A stretch of DNA of 33,333 nucleotides. It comes from an uncultured Clostridia bacterium (lineage in GTDB: Bacteria; Bacillota; Clostridia; Oscillospirales; Ruminococcaceae). The translations under genes were made by a program, and so were the position numbers. Below the pieces are notes generated by a model. That model did not search any database. It was given only the letters and a program-made list of their open reading frames with translations, and was not told the origin of the DNA. Below are positions 7,585-15,737 of this stretch, piece by piece; within the stretch, counting starts at the first letter, position 1; every line of letters starts with the position of its first letter. The stretch covers positions 1 through 33,333 of the forward strand of contig CALXHI010000008.1 of assembly GCA_944388075.1 (NCBI GenBank). The letters run 5' to 3'.

Positions 7585-9783
7585 ATGCTTTTGTATGACG
7601 TTTTGTTTGAAGGGAAATTTGTTGACCTGACCGTTGAAAACGGCATGATCACTTCCATTGTTCCCGCGACCCACGACCACACCCCGTCCGATACCTGCAA
7701 GGATTGCAGCGGTCTGACCGTCATTCCCGGCCTGGTCGATATCCACACCCATGGCTGTGCCGGCATCGACACAATGGACGCACAATTCGAGGAAATGTGC
7801 CACTTCCTCGCACAAAACGGTACCACCTCTTTCCTGCCAACAACCATGACGATGGACTATGATTCCATTCTCCGTGTCACGCAGGCAAAACGAGATGTAC
7901 CCGGTGCGCAGATTCTCGGCTTCCACATGGAAGGCCCGTACATTGCCAAGCAGTACAAGGGCGCGCAGAACGAGAAGTATATCAAAAACCCCGACCTTGA
8001 CGAGTTCAAGAGCCTGCCGGATATGAAGATTGTCACGCTCGCACCCGAACTCGAGGGCAGCCTTGACTTCATCCGTAACTGCGGTGCGGTTGTTGCCCTC
8101 GGTCACACTGCCGCTGACTACAACACCTGTATTGCCGCTATGGAAGCCGGTGCCAACTGCCTGACCCATACCTTCAATGCCATGCCGCCGCTCCATCACC
8201 GCAACCCCGGTCCGATCGGTGCTGCCGTGGAAAAGAACTCCTATGTGCAGGCAATTACCGATGGTCTGCACCTGCATCCTGCGGTTGTCAAGCTGCTCTA
8301 TCAGACATTCGGTCCGGATCGCATGGTTATCATCAGTGACAGTATGCGTGCCACCGGTCTGGGTGACGGCACCTATGAATTCGGCGGTCAAGAAATTACC
8401 GTAAAGGATTCCATCGCCCGTACGCAGGACGGTGCGATTGCCGGTTCGACCTCTACGCTCTGGACTTGTGTCAAGCAGGCGGTCAAATTCGGTATTCCGT
8501 TTGCCGACGCTGTCCGTATGGCAACCCGCACGCCTGCGGAGATGATTCATGCCGACAAGAAGGGTAGAATCGAAGTCGGTGCCGATGCCGATTTGCTGCT
8601 GATTAGCCCGAAACTCGATATCGTCGAGGTCATGATTGCCGGCAAGTTCATTCCAATGGAGAATGAGGAACACCATCACTTCCTCGAGACCAAAGCCAAG
8701 ATCCAGCATATCGCTTCAATCTTCCACTCGACCGGCACATTCCTCTCCTTCGAGGTCATCGCGCAGGGCAATATCAATACAACCTATCGTGTTGACTACC
8801 GTCAGGAGGATGATACCGTCAAGTCCTACATTCTCCAACGTGTCAACACCTATGTGTTCAAAAACCCGGTGCAAATCATGGAGAACATCCGTCTGGTCAC
8901 CAACCACCTCCGCAACAAGGTACGCCGTCTGGGTAAGCCTGCGCTGCACTATTACAGCACAAGCTATAACCAGAACTACTATGTCGAGGAGGATTCCGCA
9001 TTCTGGCGTATGTGCAGCTATATCGACTCCGTTGCCCTTGATAGCAGCGACAGTCTCGATGTACTGCGTGGTGCGGGCGAGGCATTTGGTCAGTTCCAGA
9101 CACAGCTTTCCGACTTCAATGCCGCCTTGCTTTATACGACTATTCCCGATTTCCACAATACCGCAAAGCGTCTCCAAACCTTCTTTGAGGCGATAGAAGC
9201 CGATGAATACGGTCGTGTTGCAGAGGTCAAGGACGAAATTGCATTCATTTCCCAGCATGCAGAACTGGCGTCCCAGCTTTCTGCGATGCAGGAAAACGGT
9301 GAAGTACCGCTGCGTGTCACCCACAATGACACCAAGACCAACAATGTGCTGTTCTCTCGCAAGGATCAAAAGCCGCTCGTCATCATCGATCTCGATACGG
9401 TTATGCCCGGTCTTGCCATGCACGACTTCGGCGATGCCGTTCGCTTTGCCGCAAGCACGGCCCGTGAGGATGAACCGGATGTTTCCAAGGTCGCACTTGA
9501 TCTGGATAAGTACTGTGCATTCGCAGAGGGCTTCATCGGCAAGACCGCCGATGCTTTGACCGAACGGGAAATCGAAACAATGGCACTCGGTGCAATCACC
9601 ATTACCATCGAGCTTGCCGTTCGTTTTCTGACCGACTATCTGACCGGCGATAAGTACTTCAAGATTCTCTATCCGGAACACAATCTCGTGCGTGCCCGTT
9701 GCCAGCTGGCACTTGCGAAGGATATGCTTGCCAAGCGTGAGAAGATGGAGTCGATTGTTCGTGAAATCGTCGCAAAAGTGTAA
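7585..9783 (+). CDS. nagA: NagA deacetylase fused to a NahK-like N-acetylhexosamine kinase
   Basis: One uninterrupted 732-residue protein with two enzyme halves. Residues 1 to about 357 are N-acetylglucosamine-6-phosphate deacetylase: H54-T-H56 in the metal motif, E116 in HMEGPY, H174 in LGHT, H195 in LTHTFNAM, and the catalytic Asp D252 in ISDSM. After a short His-rich linker, residues about 370-732 are an APH-fold kinase of the NahK type: G395-N-I-N in the nucleotide loop, H580-N-D582 to N587 (Brenner motif) and D602-L-D604 in IDLDTVMPG. Both active sites look intact. NagA normally makes glucosamine-6-phosphate; NahK puts a phosphate on C1 of GlcNAc or GalNAc. Usual NagA length is about 380, so the fusion is real and unusual. 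The ATG at 7585 follows ACGGAG. It is 64 bases after the ROK-like gene and almost certainly in its operon. Confidence 0.9.
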   Translation: MLLYDVLFEGKFVDLTVENGMITSIVPATHDHTPSDTCKDCSGLTVIPGLVDIHTHGCAGIDTMDAQFEEMCHFLAQNGTTSFLPTTMTMDYDSILRVTQAKRDVPGAQILGFHMEGPYIAKQYKGAQNEKYIKNPDLDEFKSLPDMKIVTLAPELEGSLDFIRNCGAVVALGHTAADYNTCIAAMEAGANCLTHTFNAMPPLHHRNPGPIGAAVEKNSYVQAITDGLHLHPAVVKLLYQTFGPDRMVIISDSMRATGLGDGTYEFGGQEITVKDSIARTQDGAIAGSTSTLWTCVKQAVKFGIPFADAVRMATRTPAEMIHADKKGRIEVGADADLLLISPKLDIVEVMIAGKFIPMENEEHHHFLETKAKIQHIASIFHSTGTFLSFEVIAQGNINTTYRVDYRQEDDTVKSYILQRVNTYVFKNPVQIMENIRLVTNHLRNKVRRLGKPALHYYSTSYNQNYYVEEDSAFWRMCSYIDSVALDSSDSLDVLRGAGEAFGQFQTQLSDFNAALLYTTIPDFHNTAKRLQTFFEAIEADEYGRVAEVKDEIAFISQHAELASQLSAMQENGEVPLRVTHNDTKTNNVLFSRKDQKPLVIIDLDTVMPGLAMHDFGDAVRFAASTAREDEPDVSKVALDLDKYCAFAEGFIGKTADALTEREIETMALGAITITIELAVRFLTDYLTGDKYFKILYPEHNLVRARCQLALAKDMLAKREKMESIVREIVAKV

Positions 9784-9797
9784 TTATATTCCGATGC

Positions 9798-9826
9798 ACC
9801 CCCGTTCTCACCTGAGCAACGGGGGT
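9798..9826 (+). terminator. GC-rich hairpin between the nagA fusion and ddl
   Basis: ACCCCCGTT (9798-9806) pairs with AACGGGGGT (9818-9826), and CTCA/TGAG extend the stem inside with one bulged base. There is no T-run after it, so it may terminate only partly or serve as an mRNA processing or stability element; I see no new promoter before ddl. Confidence 0.5.
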
Positions 9827-9888
9827 CATCACCGTATAGCGGCATGCCCAAACAGGCTGCTCATTTGTATTCAATGGAGGGGTTTCTC

Positions 9889-10950
9889 ATGCAAACCATT
9901 CTTGTATTGTTCGGCGGCGTTTCGCCGGAGCACACCGTTTCCCTGCGTTCTGCCACGGCTGTGCTCTCGCATATGAACCCGATCGACCGCCGCATTCTGC
10001 CCGTCGGTATCACCGAAACCGGGCAGTGGATTCTGTTCGGCGGCACGGACTATACCGATATCCAGAACAACGACTGGGAACAGCATCCCGATAATCGCCG
10101 TGCATTTCTGTCGCCGGAAACCGGTGTCGGATTGCAGGCATTCCGAGCAGACGGCACGCTCGAAACGATTCCGGTCGATGTGATTTTCCCGGTTCTACAC
10201 GGGGAAAACGGCGAGGACGGCTCGATTCAGGGTCTGTTCCGGCTCAGCGGCATTCCCTATGTGGGATGCGGTGTGGCAGCTTCCGCAGTTTCCATGGACA
10301 AATCCATCGCCAAATTGATTGCCGCCACCACCGGCGTACGGCAGGCAGATTGGGACTTGGTGTATGCCGGCTACTATCAGGACGATCCGCAGGCTGTCTG
10401 TGAACGCATTCAAACCCGTTTCGAGTTTCCGGTCTTCATCAAGCCTTGCAGCACAGGCTCATCCGTTGGCGTATCCAAAGTGAAGCGTGCCATTGATTTG
10501 CCCGAAGCGCTCGAGCAGGCGTTCCGCTATGATGACCATGTTCTGGTCGAGGAATTCATTGACGGCATCGAGGTAGAAACGGCGGTACTGGGCAATCGAA
10601 AACCCATTGCCGCAACACCCGGTGAAATTGATTCCGGCGTAGAATTTTACGATTATGAAAGCAAATATGTCACTGCGACCTCCTCTTACTACATTCCTGC
10701 CCGTGTGCCGGATACCACATTGGATCGGATTCGTCATGCAGCCATCGCCATTTACCGGGCACTCGGCTGCAAAGGGCTTTCCCGTGTGGATTTCTTTGTC
10801 ACCAAAGAAACCGGAGAAATCGTGTTCAACGAAATCAACACGCTGCCGGGCTTTACTTCGATTTCGATGTATCCGAAAATGTTTGAAGCAGACGGCATCG
10901 GGTTTACCGCTTTGCTTGATCGCCTGATCGCACTTGCATTGGAGGGCTGA
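9889..10950 (+). CDS. ddl: D-alanine--D-alanine ligase
   Basis: A 353-residue ATP-grasp ligase joining two D-alanines for the peptidoglycan stem peptide. Visible: LFGGVSPEHTVSL at the N-terminus, H104-GENGEDG, the P-loop-like STGSSVGVSK, and the C-terminal NEINTLPGFTSISMYPK. The omega-loop segment FYDYESKY (Y260) is that of ordinary D-Ala-D-Ala enzymes, not of the VanA type. The ATG at 9889 follows GGAGG at eight bases; an upstream in-frame ATG at 9844 lacks a site. murF starts three bases after the stop, and the murF ribosome binding site lies in the ddl tail, a standard coupled pair. Confidence 0.95.
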   Translation: MQTILVLFGGVSPEHTVSLRSATAVLSHMNPIDRRILPVGITETGQWILFGGTDYTDIQNNDWEQHPDNRRAFLSPETGVGLQAFRADGTLETIPVDVIFPVLHGENGEDGSIQGLFRLSGIPYVGCGVAASAVSMDKSIAKLIAATTGVRQADWDLVYAGYYQDDPQAVCERIQTRFEFPVFIKPCSTGSSVGVSKVKRAIDLPEALEQAFRYDDHVLVEEFIDGIEVETAVLGNRKPIAATPGEIDSGVEFYDYESKYVTATSSYYIPARVPDTTLDRIRHAAIAIYRALGCKGLSRVDFFVTKETGEIVFNEINTLPGFTSISMYPKMFEADGIGFTALLDRLIALALEG

Positions 10951-10953
10951 TTT

Positions 10954-12366
10954 ATGCCAATGCTCGAACCGATCGCCGCTGCCGTTCCTGCCTCTTCCGT
11001 TTATGCGTGGCTGGGTCAAACCATGAACACCGATGACTTCTCGCTGACAGGGTTCAGCACCGATACTCGCACCCTCGCACCCGGAAACTGCTTCCTCGCC
11101 ATCAAGGGCGAATTCTTCAACGGCAATCTCTATGCCGATACAGCAGCACAAAAGGGTGCGGCGCTCTGCATTCTCTCCGAACCACCGCAAACACCCTTGG
11201 GCATTCCCTATCTCTTGGTAGAAGATACGGTAGCGGCATATGGGCAAATCGCTGCCGGATATCTGCAATGGCTGCGGGAAACCGCCGGTACAACCGTCAT
11301 CGCCGTGACCGGCAGCAGCGGTAAAACCACCGTCAAGGATATGGCGGCACATGTGCTGTCGAAGCAATTTCGCACGATTGCGACAGCCGGCAATCACAAT
11401 AACCACATCGGTTTGCCCTATACCATTCTGCATTTGCCGACAGATACGGAATTTGCTGTTTTGGAAATGGGCATGAATCATGCCGGCGAAATTTCTGCAT
11501 TAACCCGTATCGCCAAGCCCGACTGCGGACTGATTACCAATATCGGCACGGCGCATATCGGCAATCTCGGCTCACAGGATGCGATTTTTCATGCAAAGCT
11601 TGAGCTGACCGAAGGCATGAATCCGGAAACGGCATGGCTCAATCTGCCGGCTGAGGATGCGTATTTGACCAAAACTGCCGAAATTCCCTTTCCGGCTGCA
11701 CGCATCCGATACAGCTCCCGTATGGGACATACACTCGCTGCCTTGCAAGCAGTCGATATCACCGAATGGCTCGATGCCACCCATTTTACCGTCACATATG
11801 ATACGCAATCTGCCGTATGTGAGTTGCCGATGACAGGTTTGCACAATGTGTCCAATGCGCTGATTGCCATCCAAACCGGCTTGACCTATGGCATGACGCT
11901 CGCAGATGCAACCGCCGCACTCGCCGATTTTGCACCGACAGCATTGCGCAGTGACCGCATGACAGTGGGCAGTTGGCATATCATTCGGGACTATTACAAT
12001 GCCAACCCCGAAGCGATGCGAGCCTCGCTCCAAGCCTTGCAGACCATTGCCGGTTCTGCACCGAAAATCGCCGTACTGGGCAATATGAATGAGCTGGGCG
12101 ACTACGCCGCCGATTCCCATCACGCTCTCGGCGTACTCTGCAAAGAAACGGTCGATGCCGCATTGTTCTACGGACCCAATCACAGCGATTTTGCCGCCGG
12201 ATACGGCTCAGCCGATACCGCCTTTGCCGAGCAAAGCGATTTGCTTGAGGCTCTGCGCCGTCTGCTTGCCGGCTATGGCGATACACCGCTGTATCTGCTG
12301 GTCAAAGGCTCTCGCGGTATGCACATGGAGTATGTGTTGGACGGTCTGCTGGGCGATACCGAGTGA
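10954..12366 (+). CDS. murF: UDP-MurNAc-tripeptide--D-Ala-D-Ala ligase MurF
   Basis: A 470-residue Mur ligase that adds the D-Ala-D-Ala made by Ddl to UDP-MurNAc-tripeptide in the cytoplasm. The ATP loop is VTGSSGKTT (residues 118-126), followed by GNHNNHIGLP, EMGMNHAGEI and the C-terminal YNANPEAMRASL motif typical of MurF. Length is normal. Ribosome binding site GGAGGGC overlaps the end of ddl. The gene ends at a strong bidirectional terminator shared with gpmI on the other strand. Confidence 0.97.
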   Translation: MPMLEPIAAAVPASSVYAWLGQTMNTDDFSLTGFSTDTRTLAPGNCFLAIKGEFFNGNLYADTAAQKGAALCILSEPPQTPLGIPYLLVEDTVAAYGQIAAGYLQWLRETAGTTVIAVTGSSGKTTVKDMAAHVLSKQFRTIATAGNHNNHIGLPYTILHLPTDTEFAVLEMGMNHAGEISALTRIAKPDCGLITNIGTAHIGNLGSQDAIFHAKLELTEGMNPETAWLNLPAEDAYLTKTAEIPFPAARIRYSSRMGHTLAALQAVDITEWLDATHFTVTYDTQSAVCELPMTGLHNVSNALIAIQTGLTYGMTLADATAALADFAPTALRSDRMTVGSWHIIRDYYNANPEAMRASLQALQTIAGSAPKIAVLGNMNELGDYAADSHHALGVLCKETVDAALFYGPNHSDFAAGYGSADTAFAEQSDLLEALRRLLAGYGDTPLYLLVKGSRGMHMEYVLDGLLGDTE

Positions 12367-12371
12367 AACAC

Positions 12372-12410
12372 AAACCCCCGAAGTCGCCAATCGGCTGACC
12401 TCGGGGGTTT
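12372..12410. terminator. Bidirectional terminator between murF and gpmI
   Basis: AAACCCCCGA (12372-12381) pairs with TCGGGGGTTT (12401-12410), with further pairing inside the loop. T-rich ends on both strands suit the convergent gene pair. Confidence 0.85.
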
Positions 12411-12427
12411 CTCGAATTTGCTTGGGA

Positions 12428-13951
12428 TTATGCCTTCTCGATCATCGACTGACCGGTCATTTCCTTCGGCTGAGGCAGACCCATCAGTTCGAGCATGGTC
12501 GGTGCAATATCGGCAAGCACGCCCTGCGCACGCAGCTTGCACTGCCGACCGCAGAGCACAAACGGTACCGGATAGGTCGTATGTGCGGTGAACGGTGCGC
12601 CGTCCGGCTCGTACATCTTATCGGCATTGCCGTGGTCGGCGGTGATGATCACCTTGCCGCCCTTTGCCAGAACCGCATCCGTTACCTTGCCGATGCACTC
12701 GTCCACAGCTTCAACCGCTGCTTTTGCGGCATCGAAAATACCGGTGTGGCCTACCATATCGCAATTGGCAAAATTCAGGATAATCACGTCAAACTTGTCC
12801 GCTGCAATCTCCTTCAGTACGGCATCGGTCACCTCATAGGCACTCATCTCCGGCTTGAGGTCGAAGGTTTCCACATCGGGTGACGGAATCAGAATGCGCT
12901 CCTCACCGTTGAACTGCTGCTCCTCGCCGCCGTTGAAGAAGAAGGTAACATGGGCATACTTCTGTGTTTCAGCGATACGCAGCTGTGTTTTGCCGCATTC
13001 TGAGAGATATTCGCCGAGCGTCATGGTCAGCGCTTCGGGCGGGAACGCAACCGAAACATTCGGCATCGCTGCATCATACTGTGCCATGCAGACGAAATGC
13101 ACCGGGAAATAGCCCTTCTTGCGCTCAAAGCCGGTGAACGCCGGATCGACATAGGCACGGGTAATCTGACGGGCACGGTCAGGGCGGAAATTGAAGAACA
13201 CCACGCTGTCGTTCTCGGCAATCGTACCGTCGGCATCGATCACGGTCGGCAGCATGAACTCATCGGTTACACCATTGGCATAGGAATCCTTGATCGCCTG
13301 TACCGGACAAGTACCGGTCACACCCTCGCCATAGACCATCGCAGCATACGCCTTCTCCACACGATCCCATGCGTTATCACGGTCCATCGCATAGAAACGA
13401 CCCATGACCGTTGCAACCTTGCCGACACCGATTTTCTCCAGCTCGGCAACGGTTTCTGCCATATAATCCGCAGCGGAGGACGGCGGTACATCTCTTCCAT
13501 CCAAAAATGCGTGTACATAGACCTTGATCAGACCAAAGCGTTTTGCCATCTCGCACAGCCCATACAAATGCGTCATATGGCTGTGCACACCGCCAGGCGA
13601 CAGCAGACCCATCAAATGCAAAGCCGTGCCCTTTTCCTTGGCATTCTCCATCGCAGCCGCCAGAGCCGGATTGGTGAAGAAATCGCCATCGGTAATGGAC
13701 TTGCTGATTTTGACCAGCATTTGGTACACAATGCGTCCTGCACCGATATTGGTGTGTCCGACCTCGGAGTTGCCCATCTGACCATCCGGCAGACCGACAT
13801 CCAAACCCGATGCTCCCAGAGTGGCAGTCGGCCATGTCTTACAGTAACGGTCATAGTTCGGGGTATTGGCGGCAGCAATCGCATTGCCGTAATCGGTATC
13901 GGAAATGCCGAAGCCGTCCATAATCAACAAAGCAACCGGTGCTTTACTCAT
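12428..13951 (-). CDS. gpmI: 2,3-bisphosphoglycerate-independent phosphoglycerate mutase
   Basis: A 507-residue, manganese-dependent alkaline-phosphatase-superfamily enzyme converting 3- to 2-phosphoglycerate. D12 in LLIMDGFG and the phosphorylated Ser S62 in GQMGNSEVGH are in the expected places, with HAFLDGRDVPP, NFRPDRARQ and ITADHGNADKM further on. Length is normal. I chose the ATG at 13951; an in-frame TTG at 13960 is the only alternative. Last gene of the pgk operon, separated from tpiA by a 67-base gap holding a stable hairpin. Confidence 0.97.
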   Translation of the reverse strand: MSKAPVALLIMDGFGISDTDYGNAIAAANTPNYDRYCKTWPTATLGASGLDVGLPDGQMGNSEVGHTNIGAGRIVYQMLVKISKSITDGDFFTNPALAAAMENAKEKGTALHLMGLLSPGGVHSHMTHLYGLCEMAKRFGLIKVYVHAFLDGRDVPPSSAADYMAETVAELEKIGVGKVATVMGRFYAMDRDNAWDRVEKAYAAMVYGEGVTGTCPVQAIKDSYANGVTDEFMLPTVIDADGTIAENDSVVFFNFRPDRARQITRAYVDPAFTGFERKKGYFPVHFVCMAQYDAAMPNVSVAFPPEALTMTLGEYLSECGKTQLRIAETQKYAHVTFFFNGGEEQQFNGEERILIPSPDVETFDLKPEMSAYEVTDAVLKEIAADKFDVIILNFANCDMVGHTGIFDAAKAAVEAVDECIGKVTDAVLAKGGKVIITADHGNADKMYEPDGAPFTAHTTYPVPFVLCGRQCKLRAQGVLADIAPTMLELMGLPQPKEMTGQSMIEKA

Positions 13952-13979
13952 AGTTCTCAAACCCTTTCTTTCAGCAGGA

Positions 13980-14004
13980 AACCGGAGCGTTTGACGTTCC
14001 GGTT
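13980..14004 (-). other. Intercistronic hairpin between tpiA and gpmI
   Basis: AACCGGAGCGT (13980-13990) pairs with ACGTTCCGGTT (13994-14004) with a 3-base TTG loop and one wobble pair. No U-tract on the minus strand, so more likely an mRNA stability, processing or partial-termination element than a full terminator. Confidence 0.6.
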
Positions 14005-14018
14005 CCGATGTTTTTCAA

Positions 14019-14795
14019 TTAGCCGTTAACAGCTGCCTGTACAATGACGTTGAAATCAGCAGCCTTCAGCGATGCGCCGCCGATCAAACCGCCGTCGATG
14101 TTCGGCTTTGCGAGCAGTTCTGCGCAGTTTGCAGCGTTCATCGAGCCGCCGTACTGGATGGTGATCGCCTCTGCGGTTGCCTCGTCATACATCTTTGCGA
14201 GGGTTGCACGAATGAACGCACAGACCTCCTCTGCTTGATCGGGCGTAGCGGTCAGACCGGTTCCAATCGCCCAGACCGGCTCATAGGCAATGACGGTCTT
14301 CTTGGCATCCTCTGCAGAAACATCGAACAAATCCAGCTTGACCTGCTTACCGACGACTTCCTCGGTAATGCCGCACTCACGCTCCCATTTCAGCTCGCCA
14401 ACGCAAACAATCGGCTTAAGACCTGCCGCCAGAGCAGCCTTGGTGCGCTTGTTGACGGTTTCATCGGTTTCACCGAAATACTGTCTGCGCTCGGAGTGGC
14501 CGATGACGACATACTCAACACCTAGCTCGATCAGCATATCGGCAGAAATTTCACCGGTGAATGCGCCGCTCTTCTCGAAATGCACATTCTCCGCACCGAT
14601 CTTGACATTCGAGCCTTCGGTGACAGTCATAGCCGTCTCAAGGTTCGTGAACGGGACGCAAGCAATGACCTCCACATTGCCGGCAGCATTGGCAACCAAG
14701 GGCTTAATCTCCTCAAGCAGAGCCTTTGCCTCGGGACGGGTCTTATTCATCTTCCAGTTACCGGCGATAATCGCCTTTCTTACACTCTTTTTCAT
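14019..14795 (-). CDS. tpiA: Triosephosphate isomerase
   Basis: A 258-residue TIM-barrel enzyme interconverting dihydroxyacetone phosphate and glyceraldehyde-3-phosphate. AGNWKMN (N13, K15), VIGHSERRQYFGE (catalytic His) and AYEPVWAIGTG (catalytic Glu) are all present, as is the IQYGGSM phosphate-binding segment. The ATG at 14795 follows GGAGGAG, which lies in the end of the upstream TPR-like gene two bases away, so the two are translated together. Confidence 0.98.
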   Translation of the reverse strand: MKKSVRKAIIAGNWKMNKTRPEAKALLEEIKPLVANAAGNVEVIACVPFTNLETAMTVTEGSNVKIGAENVHFEKSGAFTGEISADMLIELGVEYVVIGHSERRQYFGETDETVNKRTKAALAAGLKPIVCVGELKWERECGITEEVVGKQVKLDLFDVSAEDAKKTVIAYEPVWAIGTGLTATPDQAEEVCAFIRATLAKMYDEATAEAITIQYGGSMNAANCAELLAKPNIDGGLIGGASLKAADFNVIVQAAVNG

Positions 14796-14797
14796 GG

Positions 14798-15667
14798 TTA
14801 TAACTCCTCCATTGTTATCGTATCACTGCCCGATTGGTCATTGTCAGGCAATGCAAAGCAACGGGCCTCCTGCAAAAGATTGTGCATATAGCTGCGCTGC
14901 CACGGGTAGGCATAATTGGAAAAGCACTCGATTTCTGTGTGAACTCGTTGTGCATACTGTTCCGCTTCCTCCGGTGTTCCCACCAGATACAGGCATTTCA
15001 ATCGGGTAATCATTGGAAACAACGCCTGCGAATCGGTGACACCATAGGCTTTCACCCATTGCTCTGCCATTTCACAGTATTGCAAAGCCTTTTCGGCATC
15101 CCCATACAGTCCATGCAGCACGGCTGCATTGTCAAAATATGCCACTGCACCATCCCAATTGCTTTGGAAATAGCTCTCCATAAACGTCTGACAGTTCTTC
15201 CATTCCCGATGCGCCTGCTCCGGTCGTCCGGTTATGATATACAAATACAGCCGCTCGTTGTGGTAGACCACACGCATTTCGTCATTGAGCACCATCGGAT
15301 TGAACATCCGCAGATGCTGTTCTGCCTCCATATAGCGAGCCTGAATCAGAAACAGATTGACCAAATCAAGCTGCTCTGCCTCGGTCGGGTTGGGGTGCGA
15401 ATACAGATAATATTCCAGAAATGCCGCAGACGGCCCCTCCATTTCATAGCTCACCGGTGCCGGCGGCTCTCGAATAATACCCGCTTCTGTCAAGCCGCGA
15501 TGAATCATTTGATGTTCTCGTTCTCGGTCAAAATCTTCCTGTGTCATATAACGTCTGAGACGACGATTTCGTCTTGCATTTCTCCAACCGGAGTCATTCG
15601 GTAATACCCAATACTTCAAAAAGAACACAGTACCGAGCAGTACCAGCAGAAAGAATAATTCGCCCAT
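14798..15667 (-). CDS. Membrane-anchored TPR-like protein of unknown function
   Basis: A 289-residue protein with an N-terminal membrane segment (about residues 3-20), a basic stretch (ARRNRRLRRY) just after it, and then an all-helical region, about residues 75-270, with TPR-like spacing: pairs of helices with alanine/tyrosine packing residues, such as QARYMEAEQHL and YGDAEKALQYCEMAEQW. No enzyme motif is visible. The charge pattern suggests the repeats are cytoplasmic. It sits inside the glycolytic operon between pgk and tpiA, with a GAGGAG site at the start and a two-base gap to tpiA. Function not recognised; it may be a scaffold or simply a passenger gene. Confidence 0.75.
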   Translation of the reverse strand: MGELFFLLVLLGTVFFLKYWVLPNDSGWRNARRNRRLRRYMTQEDFDREREHQMIHRGLTEAGIIREPPAPVSYEMEGPSAAFLEYYLYSHPNPTEAEQLDLVNLFLIQARYMEAEQHLRMFNPMVLNDEMRVVYHNERLYLYIITGRPEQAHREWKNCQTFMESYFQSNWDGAVAYFDNAAVLHGLYGDAEKALQYCEMAEQWVKAYGVTDSQALFPMITRLKCLYLVGTPEEAEQYAQRVHTEIECFSNYAYPWQRSYMHNLLQEARCFALPDNDQSGSDTITMEEL

Positions 15668-15700
15668 ACATGTTGCTCCTCACAGACCGGTATGAGAAGA

Positions 15701-15726
15701 TAGGGCGAATATTGCTATCCGCCCTA
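15701..15726 (-). other. Intercistronic hairpin between pgk and the TPR-like gene
   Basis: TAGGGCG (15701-15707) pairs with CGCCCTA (15720-15726), 12-base loop, no U-tract. It may lower expression of the downstream genes relative to pgk. Confidence 0.5.
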
Positions 15727-15737
15727 CCTGTTCGGGA

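Noticed and set aside
7450..8709. 419-codon minus-strand open frame
   Set aside because: Shadow of the nagA fusion on the opposite strand; the plus strand has full catalytic motifs.
9889..10950. VanA-type D-Ala-D-Lac ligase
   Set aside because: The FYDYESKY omega segment and ddl-murF context are those of an ordinary D-Ala-D-Ala ligase.
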